Positions 52,052 through 60,698 are shown, counted from the first letter of the stretch. The stretch: DNA of 64,000 nt from Chitinophagaceae bacterium UBA1931 (GCA_002337125.1 DDFJ01000003.1:186001-250000), one strand, 5' to 3'. The notes: generated by a model not told the origin, from the letters alone. Numbers and translations are program-made.

Positions 52052-53590
52052 ATGACAGAAAAGATCTTAATTCTCGATTTCGGTTCGCAATACACCCAGT
52101 TAATTGCCCGTGCTGTACGTGAATGCAATGTTTATTGTGAAATCGTTCCTTATCACAAACCCGTAGTTTTTGACGAATACCTGAAGGGTATTATTCTTTC
52201 AGGAAGTCCTTTTTCAGTAAATGATGATAACGCCCCCATGGTGGATGTTGAACTGCTGGCAAAAAGGCTTCCGGTGCTCGGCATCTGTTACGGTGCACAG
52301 TTAACTGCCAAACAATTTGGTGGCCGTGTTGAAAAAAGTGAAAAAAGAGAATATGGCAGGGCTACTCTCCACAAAAAGATATCGGATGTATTACTGGAAG
52401 ATGTAAGTGAAAAATCGCAGGTATGGATGAGCCATGGCGATAGTATTCTTGAACTCCCCAAACGTTTCGAAGTACTTGCAACAACTGATTCAATTCCTGT
52501 AGCCGCATTCAGGTGTAAAGATGTTGAATCAATTATTCCTATTTACGGTCTGCAGTTTCATCCTGAAGTTTATCATTCAACCGAAGGCAAGAAAATCCTG
52601 AAAAACTTCCTGGTTGAAATCTGCGGATGCAGTGCAGACTGGACCCCCGCTTCTTTTGTACAGGAAACAGTTGAAGCATTGAAAAAGCAAATTGGTACCC
52701 GCAAGGTGATCATGGGCTTGAGTGGTGGTGTTGATTCAACCGTAGCTGCAACTCTTATTCATAAAGCCATCGGCAAAAACCTGTTTGGAATTTTTGTTGA
52801 TAATGGCGTATTAAGAAAAGACGAATTTCAACAGGTACTTGACAGTTATAACAAAATTGGGCTGAATGTAAAAGGTGTGGATGCCCGTGAGCATTTCTAT
52901 ACAAAACTTGCCGGCAAAAGCAACCCTGAAGAAAAACGGAAAATCATTGGCGGCACTTTTATTGATGTGTTTGACAGTGAAGCTCACAAAATTGAAGGTG
53001 TTGAAATGCTGGGGCAGGGAACCATTTATCCTGATGTAATTGAAAGTATTTCTGTACATGGCCCATCTGTAACCATCAAGTCGCACCATAACGTTGGTGG
53101 ATTGCCCGAAACAATGAAACTTGACCTGGTGGAGCCTCTCCGCTTTTTATTTAAAGATGAGGTAAGAAGAGTTGGAACAGAATTAGGTATCCCGGCTGAG
53201 TTACTGAACCGTCATCCTTTCCCCGGACCTGGTTTAGCTATCAGGATTCTTGGTGAGGTTACTGAAGAAAAAGTTGATTTACTGCAGAGAGCTGATGCTA
53301 TTTTCATCAACGGATTGAAAGAACATAATCTTTATGATAAAGTTTGGCAGGCCGGAGCAATCTTACTCCCTGTACAAAGTGTAGGTGTTATGGGCGATGA
53401 ACGTACCTACGAATACACACTTGCTTTGCGTGCTGTTACTTCTGTTGATGGTATGACTGCCGACTGGGCGCACCTGCCTTACGAATTTCTGGCACACATT
53501 TCGAATGAAATAATCAACAAAGTGCGTGGCATAAACCGTGTGGTATACGATATCAGCAGCAAGCCACCTGCAACCATTGAATGGGAATAA
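52052..53590 (+). CDS. guaA: GMP synthase (glutamine-hydrolysing)
   Basis: The 512-residue protein starts MTEKILILDFGSQYTQLIAR. The class I glutamine amidotransferase domain has its catalytic Cys in VLGICYGAQL and its His in LQFHPEVYHS. The ATP-pyrophosphatase domain has GLSGGVDSTVAA, and the dimerisation domain ends RGINRVVYDISSKPPATIEWE. It converts XMP to GMP. I chose 52052; an in-frame TTG at 52034 would start upstream of the promoter. Confidence 0.97.
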   Translation: MTEKILILDFGSQYTQLIARAVRECNVYCEIVPYHKPVVFDEYLKGIILSGSPFSVNDDNAPMVDVELLAKRLPVLGICYGAQLTAKQFGGRVEKSEKREYGRATLHKKISDVLLEDVSEKSQVWMSHGDSILELPKRFEVLATTDSIPVAAFRCKDVESIIPIYGLQFHPEVYHSTEGKKILKNFLVEICGCSADWTPASFVQETVEALKKQIGTRKVIMGLSGGVDSTVAATLIHKAIGKNLFGIFVDNGVLRKDEFQQVLDSYNKIGLNVKGVDAREHFYTKLAGKSNPEEKRKIIGGTFIDVFDSEAHKIEGVEMLGQGTIYPDVIESISVHGPSVTIKSHHNVGGLPETMKLDLVEPLRFLFKDEVRRVGTELGIPAELLNRHPFPGPGLAIRILGEVTEEKVDLLQRADAIFINGLKEHNLYDKVWQAGAILLPVQSVGVMGDERTYEYTLALRAVTSVDGMTADWAHLPYEFLAHISNEIINKVRGINRVVYDISSKPPATIEWE

Positions 53591-53608
53591 GCATCTTAAA
53601 AAAACACA

Positions 53609-53637
53609 AAATCTGTTGCTGCAACTTCAGATTTTTT
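53609..53637 (+). terminator. Intrinsic terminator of guaA
   Basis: AAATCTG (53609-53615) pairs with CAGATTT (53628-53634), with inner TTGC/GCAA pairing, a CTT bulge and six T. Confidence 0.85.
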
Positions 53638-53662
53638 ATAAGGCAGATTCAAATATTTTCAG

Positions 53663-54832
53663 ATGAAAAAAACACTTCTTGCAGTACTGTTTTCGTTGGT
53701 TACAGTTGTTTCATTTTCTCAGCAAACTGATACGGCAAAGATTTACAGGGTTGGCATTTTTGCCAGCTTGTATCTCGATTCTTCGTTTACAGGCAGTAAC
53801 TACAAGTTTACGAACCAGATGCCAAAGTATATTTTGCCTGGTCTTGATTTTGTGCAAGGTGCTTTAATGGCTGTTGATTCAATAAAAACAAATAAGCAGC
53901 TGGAAGTAAAAGTATTTGATCTCAGATCGGCGAACCAGTCTTTCCAGCAATTAAAAAATAACAATGCATTTGATTCACTTGATCTCATTATAGCATCTGT
54001 AAGCGGAAATGATTACAGGCAGCTGGCTGATATTGCATTGCTGAAAAGTATTCCGTTTGTTTCTGCAACCTATCCAAATGATGGAGGTGTTACAAACAAT
54101 CCTTATACAATTATTGTTAACTCAACTCTCCCTATTCATTGCGAAGCTATTTTCAATTTTGTAATGCGGAATCATTCTTCATCAAATATTGTTTATGCCC
54201 GCAAAAAAGGCCAGCAGGAAGACAGACTCCTGGCTTATTTCAATAATTACAACAAGGGAGCAAAAGAAGGCAGCCAGTTATTAAAATGGAAAAATGTTTT
54301 GCTGCGTGATTCATTTACAGGAAACGATCTCAGCAGCAGTCTCGACAGCGAAAAAACAAACATTGTGATTTGTGGTTCCCTGGATGAAATTTTTGGAATG
54401 AGGTTAGTAACAGTTTTGCACGATATGCAAAAACAATATCCGTTTGAAATTGTAGGTATGCCAACATGGGAAACAATTAAAGATTTAAATCTGCCTGAAT
54501 ACAAAGAGCTAACAGTATACCACAGTTCAACTTTTTTTAACACGGGTACATTGAAATGGAATTATTTCACCAAAACATTTACTGATGTAACATATGGCCG
54601 TCCATCTGATCTTGCTTACAAAGGCTATGAACTTACCTGGAACTTTGTAAACCAGCTTCTGAAGTACGGACCAGCGTTAATGAAAAATATCAACGACCGC
54701 TCCTTCCGTTTGTTTACTGAATATGATTTCAAGCCTGTCATCAACAGCACTAATGGCAAACCTGATTATTATGAAAACAGGCGCATCTACATCATCAAAA
54801 GAAGCAATGGCCTCGTTTCCCGGATGAACTAA
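53663..54832 (+). CDS. Secreted type 1 periplasmic-binding-fold protein
   Basis: A 389-residue protein with a signal peptide (MKKTLLAVLFSLVTVVSFSQ) and a two-lobed periplasmic-binding-like fold: the first lobe (KIYRVGIFASLYLDSSF, PGLDFVQGALMAVDSIK, SLDLIIASVSGND) and the second lobe (SSNIVYARKKGQQ, NIVICGSLDEIFGMR). It resembles branched-chain amino acid receptors, but no transporter genes are near, so it may be a receptor or sensor. It converges on the caspase-like gene with 28 bases between the stops. Confidence 0.75.
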   Translation: MKKTLLAVLFSLVTVVSFSQQTDTAKIYRVGIFASLYLDSSFTGSNYKFTNQMPKYILPGLDFVQGALMAVDSIKTNKQLEVKVFDLRSANQSFQQLKNNNAFDSLDLIIASVSGNDYRQLADIALLKSIPFVSATYPNDGGVTNNPYTIIVNSTLPIHCEAIFNFVMRNHSSSNIVYARKKGQQEDRLLAYFNNYNKGAKEGSQLLKWKNVLLRDSFTGNDLSSSLDSEKTNIVICGSLDEIFGMRLVTVLHDMQKQYPFEIVGMPTWETIKDLNLPEYKELTVYHSSTFFNTGTLKWNYFTKTFTDVTYGRPSDLAYKGYELTWNFVNQLLKYGPALMKNINDRSFRLFTEYDFKPVINSTNGKPDYYENRRIYIIKRSNGLVSRMN

Positions 54833-54860
54833 AAATCCTGACTTCGTAAGCTACCGGTTA

Positions 54861-56204
54861 TTACCTGCCTGCTTTTATTTCGTAAACAGGAGTTTGTTTG
54901 CATTTTTGAAAACTGCCATCAGGTTGCTCACAAATTGAAATCGTAGCTCTTGATATCGTTTGTTTTTGTGCAAGTTGAATAATATCTTCCCAGGTTGGCG
55001 TCTTTTCAAAAAACTTACCCGTGTATTTATCAAAAGATATCATGAAATTGTTCGTGAATATGCCGCCGTCGTTATCATTACCGCCTGATAACTCTCCCTG
55101 TGATGCTGCTGTCATCAAAATAGAAACCGGCTTATTATCCAGGAATAAAGAAATATAACTGTTGAGATTAGGACCTAATGTTGATGGTCTTGTAACATTT
55201 ACCTGCGCTGCCGATGTACTTGAAGAGCCAATATCAGCATTACAGCAATCGCTGATAACAATATTTAACCGGGCGCCTTTTGCTGAAATTTGCTTGTACA
55301 CACTTTCAATGTTTAAAGCATTTACACCAACAGTTGGATATTCTTTCAACGGATCTGTGCGCAAATCCATAAATGGGTATTTGCTGTTACTTCCTTTATC
55401 ATTAAAGCCATGACCGGAATAGTAAAACACAACAATATCATTATACCCTGGCCGTAGATTATTGATTGCAGCTTCTACATTTGCCTTACTAAATTCATTG
55501 CCGGATAAAGTAATGCTGTTAAATTTCAGGTTCAACAGTTTAGCAACCTGTGCATAATTTTCAACTACTTTGGTTTTATCTTTTACTACAGTTGTTCCAA
55601 TGGATTTGTCAGTTGTATTTGCTACAACAATCAAAAAGAAATTAGCAGTTTGTGATGGAAGTGTTGGCGTTTTTGTTTTATTCACAAAAAGGGTTTTAAA
55701 TACTTCATCATCAGGTGTAAAATATTGCATCATAAATTCCTGTGTAAGATCCTTTTCATCCAGCAACCGCATTTCTTCAATTACACCTTCCGAATGTGTA
55801 TTGGATTCTTCATTAGGCGAAATAACTGCCCATGGTTCATAAATTCCTGTCTCAGCATTTTTCGAAAACCAGAAAATATCCGGATCATATTTTTCCTTCT
55901 CATCACCAATAAGCACTAACGGATTTTTTCCTTCAAATACCAAAAGGTTTGTATCGGTTTTGCCTTTGTCATCATAGCCATACTGTTCTTCCATATCCAT
56001 ATCAACAAGTATAGGTTTCTTCGTATCAGGGTCAATGTAACGTACACGTATAAACCCTGTTCCGTCCTCATTGCGAAGTAAAAAGGCTTTATATTCCTCC
56101 TTATCTTTTTTATCCCCGAAATAATACTTAAATTCAAAAAGTGATTGTGCAAATAAGCACTGCGATGAAATGACCAGTATGGCCAGTAAAGCAATTTTTC
56201 TCAT
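54861..56204 (-). CDS. Secreted caspase-like (C14) protease
   Basis: The 447-residue protein has a signal peptide (1-20), a 160-residue N-terminal region of unknown fold and a C-terminal caspase/metacaspase p20-like domain. The dyad is His265 in FYYSGHGFND and Cys321 in VISDCCNAD; LNIESVYKQI lies between them. Targets are unknown; such proteases usually cleave after basic or acidic residues. The signal peptide means it acts outside the cytosol. It lies between a receptor-like protein and a TPR membrane protein, possibly a signalling neighbourhood, but the order is not operonic. Confidence 0.87.
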   Translation of the reverse strand: MRKIALLAILVISSQCLFAQSLFEFKYYFGDKKDKEEYKAFLLRNEDGTGFIRVRYIDPDTKKPILVDMDMEEQYGYDDKGKTDTNLLVFEGKNPLVLIGDEKEKYDPDIFWFSKNAETGIYEPWAVISPNEESNTHSEGVIEEMRLLDEKDLTQEFMMQYFTPDDEVFKTLFVNKTKTPTLPSQTANFFLIVVANTTDKSIGTTVVKDKTKVVENYAQVAKLLNLKFNSITLSGNEFSKANVEAAINNLRPGYNDIVVFYYSGHGFNDKGSNSKYPFMDLRTDPLKEYPTVGVNALNIESVYKQISAKGARLNIVISDCCNADIGSSSTSAAQVNVTRPSTLGPNLNSYISLFLDNKPVSILMTAASQGELSGGNDNDGGIFTNNFMISFDKYTGKFFEKTPTWEDIIQLAQKQTISRATISICEQPDGSFQKCKQTPVYEIKAGR

Positions 56205-56373
56205 TGTGCAGTTGTTTTATGAAGCAATAAAACAAAGTACAAATCTTATCTGAAAAATCATAACGATCCCCTCCCCTGTTAAAACAGTCCCTATTTTTCA
56301 GCCACGATGTTTTTATACTGACTGCTGAAAATTTCATTTTTCATTCAGGATCATAGCAAAAAACATTACATAG

Positions 56374-57780
56374 ATGAAGGTATTTTCAGGAGTAGTCTTT
56401 TTTCTTTTTATAAACGTAGGGGCATTTGCGCAAAAAAACGTGGCAGACAGCCTCAACCGCTTGCTTTTACTTGAAAAAACAGATACAGGCAAGGTAAAAT
56501 TGATGTGGCAGATTGGTAGTGCAATGACCAGTTATAACCCCGAAGAGGCTTTGAGCATTTCGCAAAAGGCCGTTTATTTGGCTAAAAAAATAAACTACGA
56601 AGAAGGCCTGTCAAGATCGCTTGGCGTACTGGCCAATACATTTACAAATATTGGCAATTATCCCCGATCACTTGAGTACAACCTGGAAAAATTAAAGCTG
56701 GAAGAAAAAAGAAAAAATTACAGGAACCTTGCAAGTGTACTGATGAATATCGGTATTGTGTATGTGATGGAAGAGGAATACCAGAAAGCGCTCCCTTATT
56801 ACAGGCAATCCGATTCAGTTATTACAAATTTTGCTGTTAATGATTTACGTTATTACATTAAGGTCAATCTTGGTGATGTTTATGACAAACTCAACATCAA
56901 CGATTCGGCCTATCATTATTATGCATTATCGCTGAATTATGCAAAATCAGAAAGTAATGATGATTTCGTTGGAGCGTCAATGACAGGGCTTGGCCATTAT
57001 TACAGGAAGTCGTCAAATTATGATTCATCATTATTCAGTTATCATACTGCAATTAGTTATTTAAAAAAGGCCAATGATGATTTTCTTCTTTGTGAAGCAA
57101 CACTTGGTCTTGCAAAACTTTTTCAGCAATTCCATTTCAATGATTCTGCAGCATTTTATGCCAATCAATCATATATGATTTCCAGGAATGGGAGCTTTTT
57201 AACTAACCAGCTTGATGCTGCTGAATTCCTGAAGGTGCTTTATCAAAATCAGAAAAAAATTGACAGTGCATTTTATTATTATGCTTCCGCACAGGCTTTA
57301 AATGATTCTGTAAACAGCAAAGCAAGAATAAGGGAAATACAGATCATGTCAACAAATGAACAGATCAGGCAACTGCAAATGGAGGAAGAAAAGAAAATTG
57401 CAGCAAGGGAAAGATCGCAGCAGTTACAATTATTATTTATTGCACTTTTTATTCCCGGCTTTTTCCTGCTTACCCTATTAATGAGTAAAGTAAAAACGCC
57501 GGTTCGTGTTATAAAGGTTCTTGGAATTTTGTCGTTGCTGATACTGTTTGAATATCTCACTTTATTATTACACCCCACTGTTCAGCAACTAACACATCAC
57601 ACCCCGGTTTTAGAAATTATTGTGTTCGTAATCATTGCGGCATTCCTTATTCCGGCGCATCACCGGATAGAACATTGGCTTATTAAGAAACTTGTTCAAA
57701 ACCGGGAAAAGCTTTCCAGGGTACAGAAAATAAAACTTAAGACAACGAAAATTAAACTAACAGCTCAAAAAGGCTCTTAG
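56374..57780 (+). CDS. TPR membrane protein
   Basis: The 468-residue protein has a signal peptide (1-19), about seven TPR units (residues 40-310, with repeated N/A-x-x-Y and S-x-x-Y turns), a short coiled coil (about 320-352) and three membrane helices (about 352-370, 379-399, 411-427). TPR plus coiled coil plus membrane resembles the sensor half of Bacteroidota regulators, but no kinase or DNA-binding domain follows. Its stop codon overlaps that of the convergent small lipoprotein (57777-57780). Confidence 0.8.
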   Translation: MKVFSGVVFFLFINVGAFAQKNVADSLNRLLLLEKTDTGKVKLMWQIGSAMTSYNPEEALSISQKAVYLAKKINYEEGLSRSLGVLANTFTNIGNYPRSLEYNLEKLKLEEKRKNYRNLASVLMNIGIVYVMEEEYQKALPYYRQSDSVITNFAVNDLRYYIKVNLGDVYDKLNINDSAYHYYALSLNYAKSESNDDFVGASMTGLGHYYRKSSNYDSSLFSYHTAISYLKKANDDFLLCEATLGLAKLFQQFHFNDSAAFYANQSYMISRNGSFLTNQLDAAEFLKVLYQNQKKIDSAFYYYASAQALNDSVNSKARIREIQIMSTNEQIRQLQMEEEKKIAARERSQQLQLLFIALFIPGFFLLTLLMSKVKTPVRVIKVLGILSLLILFEYLTLLLHPTVQQLTHHTPVLEIIVFVIIAAFLIPAHHRIEHWLIKKLVQNREKLSRVQKIKLKTTKIKLTAQKGS

Positions 57781-57986
57781 TTAGGTTTAACAGCAGGTCT
57801 TGTTCTTTGTGTATCCACTTTAACAGTATCCTGTGCAGCAGGAGGGGTTACGGGAGTAGTGTCTTTAACAGTTGTTGATTCAGTTTTACCTGCGCCTTCA
57901 TTATTACACGCAATAGCAAAAACAGAAACAAAAAGTGATGACGCAAGCACAAACAATAATGTGCGATTGGAAGTTTTGTTGCTCAT
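57777..57986 (-). CDS. Small Pro/Thr-rich lipoprotein
   Basis: A 69-residue protein with a signal peptide and lipobox (FAIAC, Cys27) and a mature part rich in Thr, Pro, Val and Lys (for example TPVTPPAAQ). No family is recognised. It shares four bases, including the stop codon, with the TPR gene. The clean lipoprotein signal makes it likely real. Confidence 0.65.
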   Translation of the reverse strand: MSNKTSNRTLLFVLASSLFVSVFAIACNNEGAGKTESTTVKDTTPVTPPAAQDTVKVDTQRTRPAVKPN

Positions 57987-58174
57987 AATGATTTTAATTT
58001 AGAGAATAAGAATACAATAAGTATCTCACAAATTCAAGTGAGATTACAAATAATTATTACAACGAGCCCTCTTTACTAAAGCATCAGCACTAATAGAAAT
58101 TGCACATTATTTTACTCCTTGGCAAACTCATTTACCAACTAAACAAGAGAAAAAACCAACTATGTCCTTAATTG

Positions 58175-58969
58175 TTACAGACGTCTTATCCAAATATTCC
58201 TGAACTGGGTTTTGCATTCGTGATCCTGCAAGGAAATTACGTCTTCACCATGAGCTGCAGGATAGGAATGTAAACCAATATATAACGTAAGTCCGTTGAT
58301 GGTTACATTATTCTGAATTAATACACCATTATGCAGTACAGTAATTCTTGCCGGGTAATCCAATGATCCATCAGCTTTGAATCTTGGTGCAGTGTATATT
58401 ATATCAAACGTATTCCATTCTTCTGGTGTACGCATGGCATTAACAAGTGGTGCATGATCTTTATAAATACTTCCGGCCTGTCCGTTTCTGTATGTTCTGT
58501 TTTTGTATGAATCAAGAACCTGCAATTCATACCTGTTCTGAAAAAATATCCCACTGTTGCCACGCATTTGTCCGCCATTCTCTACCACATCAGGTGCACT
58601 CCATTCAATGTGCAGTTGGCAATCGCCGAATTTTAATTTCGTTTGAATACCACCTGATCCCGGAACGATTTCTACATAATCATTATTTACAATTTTCCAC
58701 GGGGCTGGCTTTGTGGTATCAGCCTGGCTAACCCATTGATCAAGATTTTTTCCATTGAATAAAATAATAGCGTCGGAAGGAGCATCACCAGTGTGTTTTC
58801 CCGGTGTAATCACTTTTACTTCAGGTTCCCATATTTCCGTCATTTCGGGTTTCATTGGCATGGGTGATACTTCGGGCGGATTACTAACGTATGGTTTTTG
58901 TGCAGAGGATGAAGCCGAGATCAGCACATATAAAAAAACAAAGCCCAAAACTTTTTTAAATAGCAGCAT
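58175..58969 (-). CDS. Secreted DUF1080 (3-keto-disaccharide hydrolase-like) protein
   Basis: A 264-residue protein with a signal peptide (ending SSAQ) and a DUF1080 concanavalin-like fold. Segments are LFNGKNLDQWV, CQLHIEWSAPD, NSGIFFQNRYELQVLDSY and the C-terminal EVISLQDH-like VISLQDHECKTQFRNIWIRRL. Members bind or hydrolyse 3-keto-sugars or glycans; catalytic details here are unclear. It is transcribed away from the long spacer on its right. Confidence 0.9.
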   Translation of the reverse strand: MLLFKKVLGFVFLYVLISASSSAQKPYVSNPPEVSPMPMKPEMTEIWEPEVKVITPGKHTGDAPSDAIILFNGKNLDQWVSQADTTKPAPWKIVNNDYVEIVPGSGGIQTKLKFGDCQLHIEWSAPDVVENGGQMRGNSGIFFQNRYELQVLDSYKNRTYRNGQAGSIYKDHAPLVNAMRTPEEWNTFDIIYTAPRFKADGSLDYPARITVLHNGVLIQNNVTINGLTLYIGLHSYPAAHGEDVISLQDHECKTQFRNIWIRRL

Positions 58970-59075
58970 AAAAATTATTTCAGTTGTAAATGATTTTTTA
59001 AATGTAAAAAAACGAACTGATTTCAGCAGTTAAAATCAAAAAAAATAAGGATAACACTTAAAAACAAAAAATATG

Positions 59076-59087
59076 TGATGAATATCA
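59076..59087 (+). promoter_or_regulatory. FNR/CRP-like operator TGAT-N4-ATCA
   Basis: TGATGAATATCA has the core symmetry of FNR-family sites (TGAT-N4-ATCA). Its centre (59081.5) is 41.5 bases upstream of the transcription start predicted from the -7 box (about 59123), the usual class II activator position. Confidence 0.5.
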
Positions 59088-59088
59088 T

Positions 59089-59117
59089 TTTGTACATCCA
59101 ACAATTTTCCTAACTTG
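59089..59117 (+). promoter_or_regulatory. Promoter of an orphan transcript
   Basis: TTTG (59089-59092), an 18-base spacer, then TAACTTG (59111-59117), one T short of TAnnTTTG. It lies directly after the FNR-like site. Confidence 0.45.
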
Positions 59118-59122
59118 CTGCT

Positions 59123-59178
59123 AGGTGTTTTTCATAGGTTAGCAACGGCCGACTCTTTTTAGGGACGGCCTATTTTTT
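59123..59178 (+). ncRNA. Candidate small RNA or terminated leader (about 56 bases)
   Basis: The stretch runs from the predicted start of the promoter at 59089-59117 to the end of the intrinsic terminator at 59147-59178. No open frame of useful length exists in it. It could be a short regulatory RNA, or the terminated form of the leader of the reductase-like gene 220 bases downstream. I cannot choose between these from sequence, and no known RNA family is recognised. Confidence 0.35.
59147..59178 (+). terminator. Orphan intrinsic terminator
   Basis: GGCCGACTC (59147-59155) pairs with GGGACGGCC (59162-59170), with one A-A mismatch, loop TTTTTA, and TATTTTTTT after it. No plus-strand gene lies upstream. 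Confidence 0.85.
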
Positions 59179-59286
59179 TATACCACCTCCCAATTCCAGA
59201 AATCACTTCCATTTTGAACAGACTTATATAGTTCAGCATAATTTTTTGTTGCGCTTTAATTATATTATAATAAAATTAATATAAAT

Positions 59287-59294
59287 TATTTTTG
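59287..59294 (+). promoter_or_regulatory. -7 box before the reductase-like gene
   Basis: TATTTTTG is an exact TAnnTTTG, about 105 bases before the ATG at 59400. No TTTG is seen at -33 spacing, so strength is unclear. Confidence 0.35.
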
Positions 59295-59327
59295 CACATT
59301 TAGTCAGATTTAATAACAAATACAGAT

Positions 59328-59372
59328 AAAAAGCTACTTTATTTATATCAATTTACTTTATTGCAGCTTTTT
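59328..59372 (+). promoter_or_regulatory. Leader hairpin with internal direct repeat
   Basis: AAAAAGCT (59328-59335) pairs with AGCTTTTT (59365-59372), followed by T. Inside, TACTTTATT occurs twice (59335-59343 and 59354-59362), 19 bases apart. It lies 28 bases before the start codon and could be a weak terminator or attenuator. Confidence 0.35.
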
Positions 59373-59399
59373 TTAAGTAAATTCACAAAAAATCCACAC

Positions 59400-60698
59400 A
59401 TGAAAAATAATAACACTATAAAAGTAAATTTTAAAGGCGGCATTATTGATCCCGGAATTTTGTACAATATTCTTGTTGTAGCCAGGAAAGCCGGCTTATT
59501 ATACGTAAGGTTTGGGCTTCGGCAGCAATTGTATTTTGACGTTGATATTGAAGAAGTAGAAATGGTTTCTGCCGAATTAGAAGCATTGGGCATCAGCTAC
59601 GAGATTAATGAAGAAAAATATCCAAATATTGTAAGTTCATTTCCAGCTGAAGATATTTTCATCATTAATACCTGGATATCCGAAAATCTGTACAAAGAAA
59701 TTCTCAGCACATTTAATTATGCCCACAGGCTGAAAATTAATATCAGTGATGCAAATCAAAGCTTCACTCCGTTGCTTACAGGAAATATAAACTGGGTAAC
59801 TGCTCCTGCGGAAGAAAACTACTGGCACCTGTTTATACGTTTCCCAAAAACAAATATCATTTACGAATGGAAAGATTTAATTCACACCAATGATCTTTCG
59901 GCAATGAGTGTGCTTTTAGAAGAAACCATTTTACAAAATACTACCAAGTACTACGATAATAGCGAAGCAAACGGAGATGAGTTGTATGAAGAAATAAAAT
60001 CGGGCAGCTTTACCAGTAAACCTTCGCCGGCACCTCTAACTTTTCCGCCATACAAACTTCCCTATTATGAAGGTATGAACCGCTACGGTTCGCAATATTG
60101 GCTGGGAATTTACAGGAGAGATGAATTATTCAGTATTGAATTCTTAAAAGAAGTATGTGACCTCCTGGCCAAAACAGGAACAACCACACTTTGCTCCACA
60201 CCATGGAAAACAATCATTATTAAAGGCATCATTGAAAAAGAAAGAAAAGACTGGAATTCTTTACTGGATAAATACCAGATCAATCTTCGCCATGCTGCAA
60301 ATGAGCTCAACTTCCAGGTGGATGATAACAGCCTCGATGCTTTAAAATTAAAATTACACCTCGTTAAATATCTAAATGATGATGATACAAGATCGTTTGG
60401 TGTTTGCATTGGAATTAAAACGAAAAGAAGAAGTGAAGTATTCAGCAGCATTCTTGTAAGACGTAAACCGTTGATAAGACTCGGCAAGCTGGAATTCTTT
60501 CACGTCTATGATATTTTGTGTGCAAAGGATTACAATCCAAATGAACGTACCGATTTTGTTTTCAGCAGTGGCAATCCAAAATTTGTACTGGCTGAACAAT
60601 TACGTCGTGCTATTCTTTCGTTCTACCGCAGATCAACTGAAGGTACTGAAGAACAAAGCGACACTTCAAAACAAACAGAATATATGCTTTCGGATTAA
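59400..60698 (+). CDS. Sulfite/nitrite-reductase half-domain protein lacking the cofactor motifs
   Basis: A 432-residue cytosolic protein. The N-terminus (KGGIIDPGILYNILVVARKAG, VRFGLRQQLYFDV) matches the ferredoxin-like half domain of siroheme nitrite/sulfite reductases, as in the Bacteroidota rubredoxin-type fusion proteins. The usual Cys-rich Fe-S/siroheme ligands and a C-terminal CPxCG rubredoxin are missing; only isolated Cys occur. It may be a reduced or regulatory relative. I chose 59400; an in-frame start at 59361 adds 13 residues from the leader. The FNR-like site upstream hints at nitrogen-oxide or oxygen control. Confidence 0.6.
   Translation: MKNNNTIKVNFKGGIIDPGILYNILVVARKAGLLYVRFGLRQQLYFDVDIEEVEMVSAELEALGISYEINEEKYPNIVSSFPAEDIFIINTWISENLYKEILSTFNYAHRLKINISDANQSFTPLLTGNINWVTAPAEENYWHLFIRFPKTNIIYEWKDLIHTNDLSAMSVLLEETILQNTTKYYDNSEANGDELYEEIKSGSFTSKPSPAPLTFPPYKLPYYEGMNRYGSQYWLGIYRRDELFSIEFLKEVCDLLAKTGTTTLCSTPWKTIIIKGIIEKERKDWNSLLDKYQINLRHAANELNFQVDDNSLDALKLKLHLVKYLNDDDTRSFGVCIGIKTKRRSEVFSSILVRRKPLIRLGKLEFFHVYDILCAKDYNPNERTDFVFSSGNPKFVLAEQLRRAILSFYRRSTEGTEEQSDTSKQTEYMLSD

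Larger units (their letters stand above)
58970..59399. other. Longest non-coding stretch, divergent spacer with regulatory elements
   Basis: 430 bases between the DUF1080 start (58969) and the reductase-like start (59400). I see no plausible gene. It holds an FNR/CRP-like site, a promoter, an orphan terminator, a second -7 box and a direct-repeat/hairpin region, described separately. The right half is very AT-rich. Confidence 0.8.
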
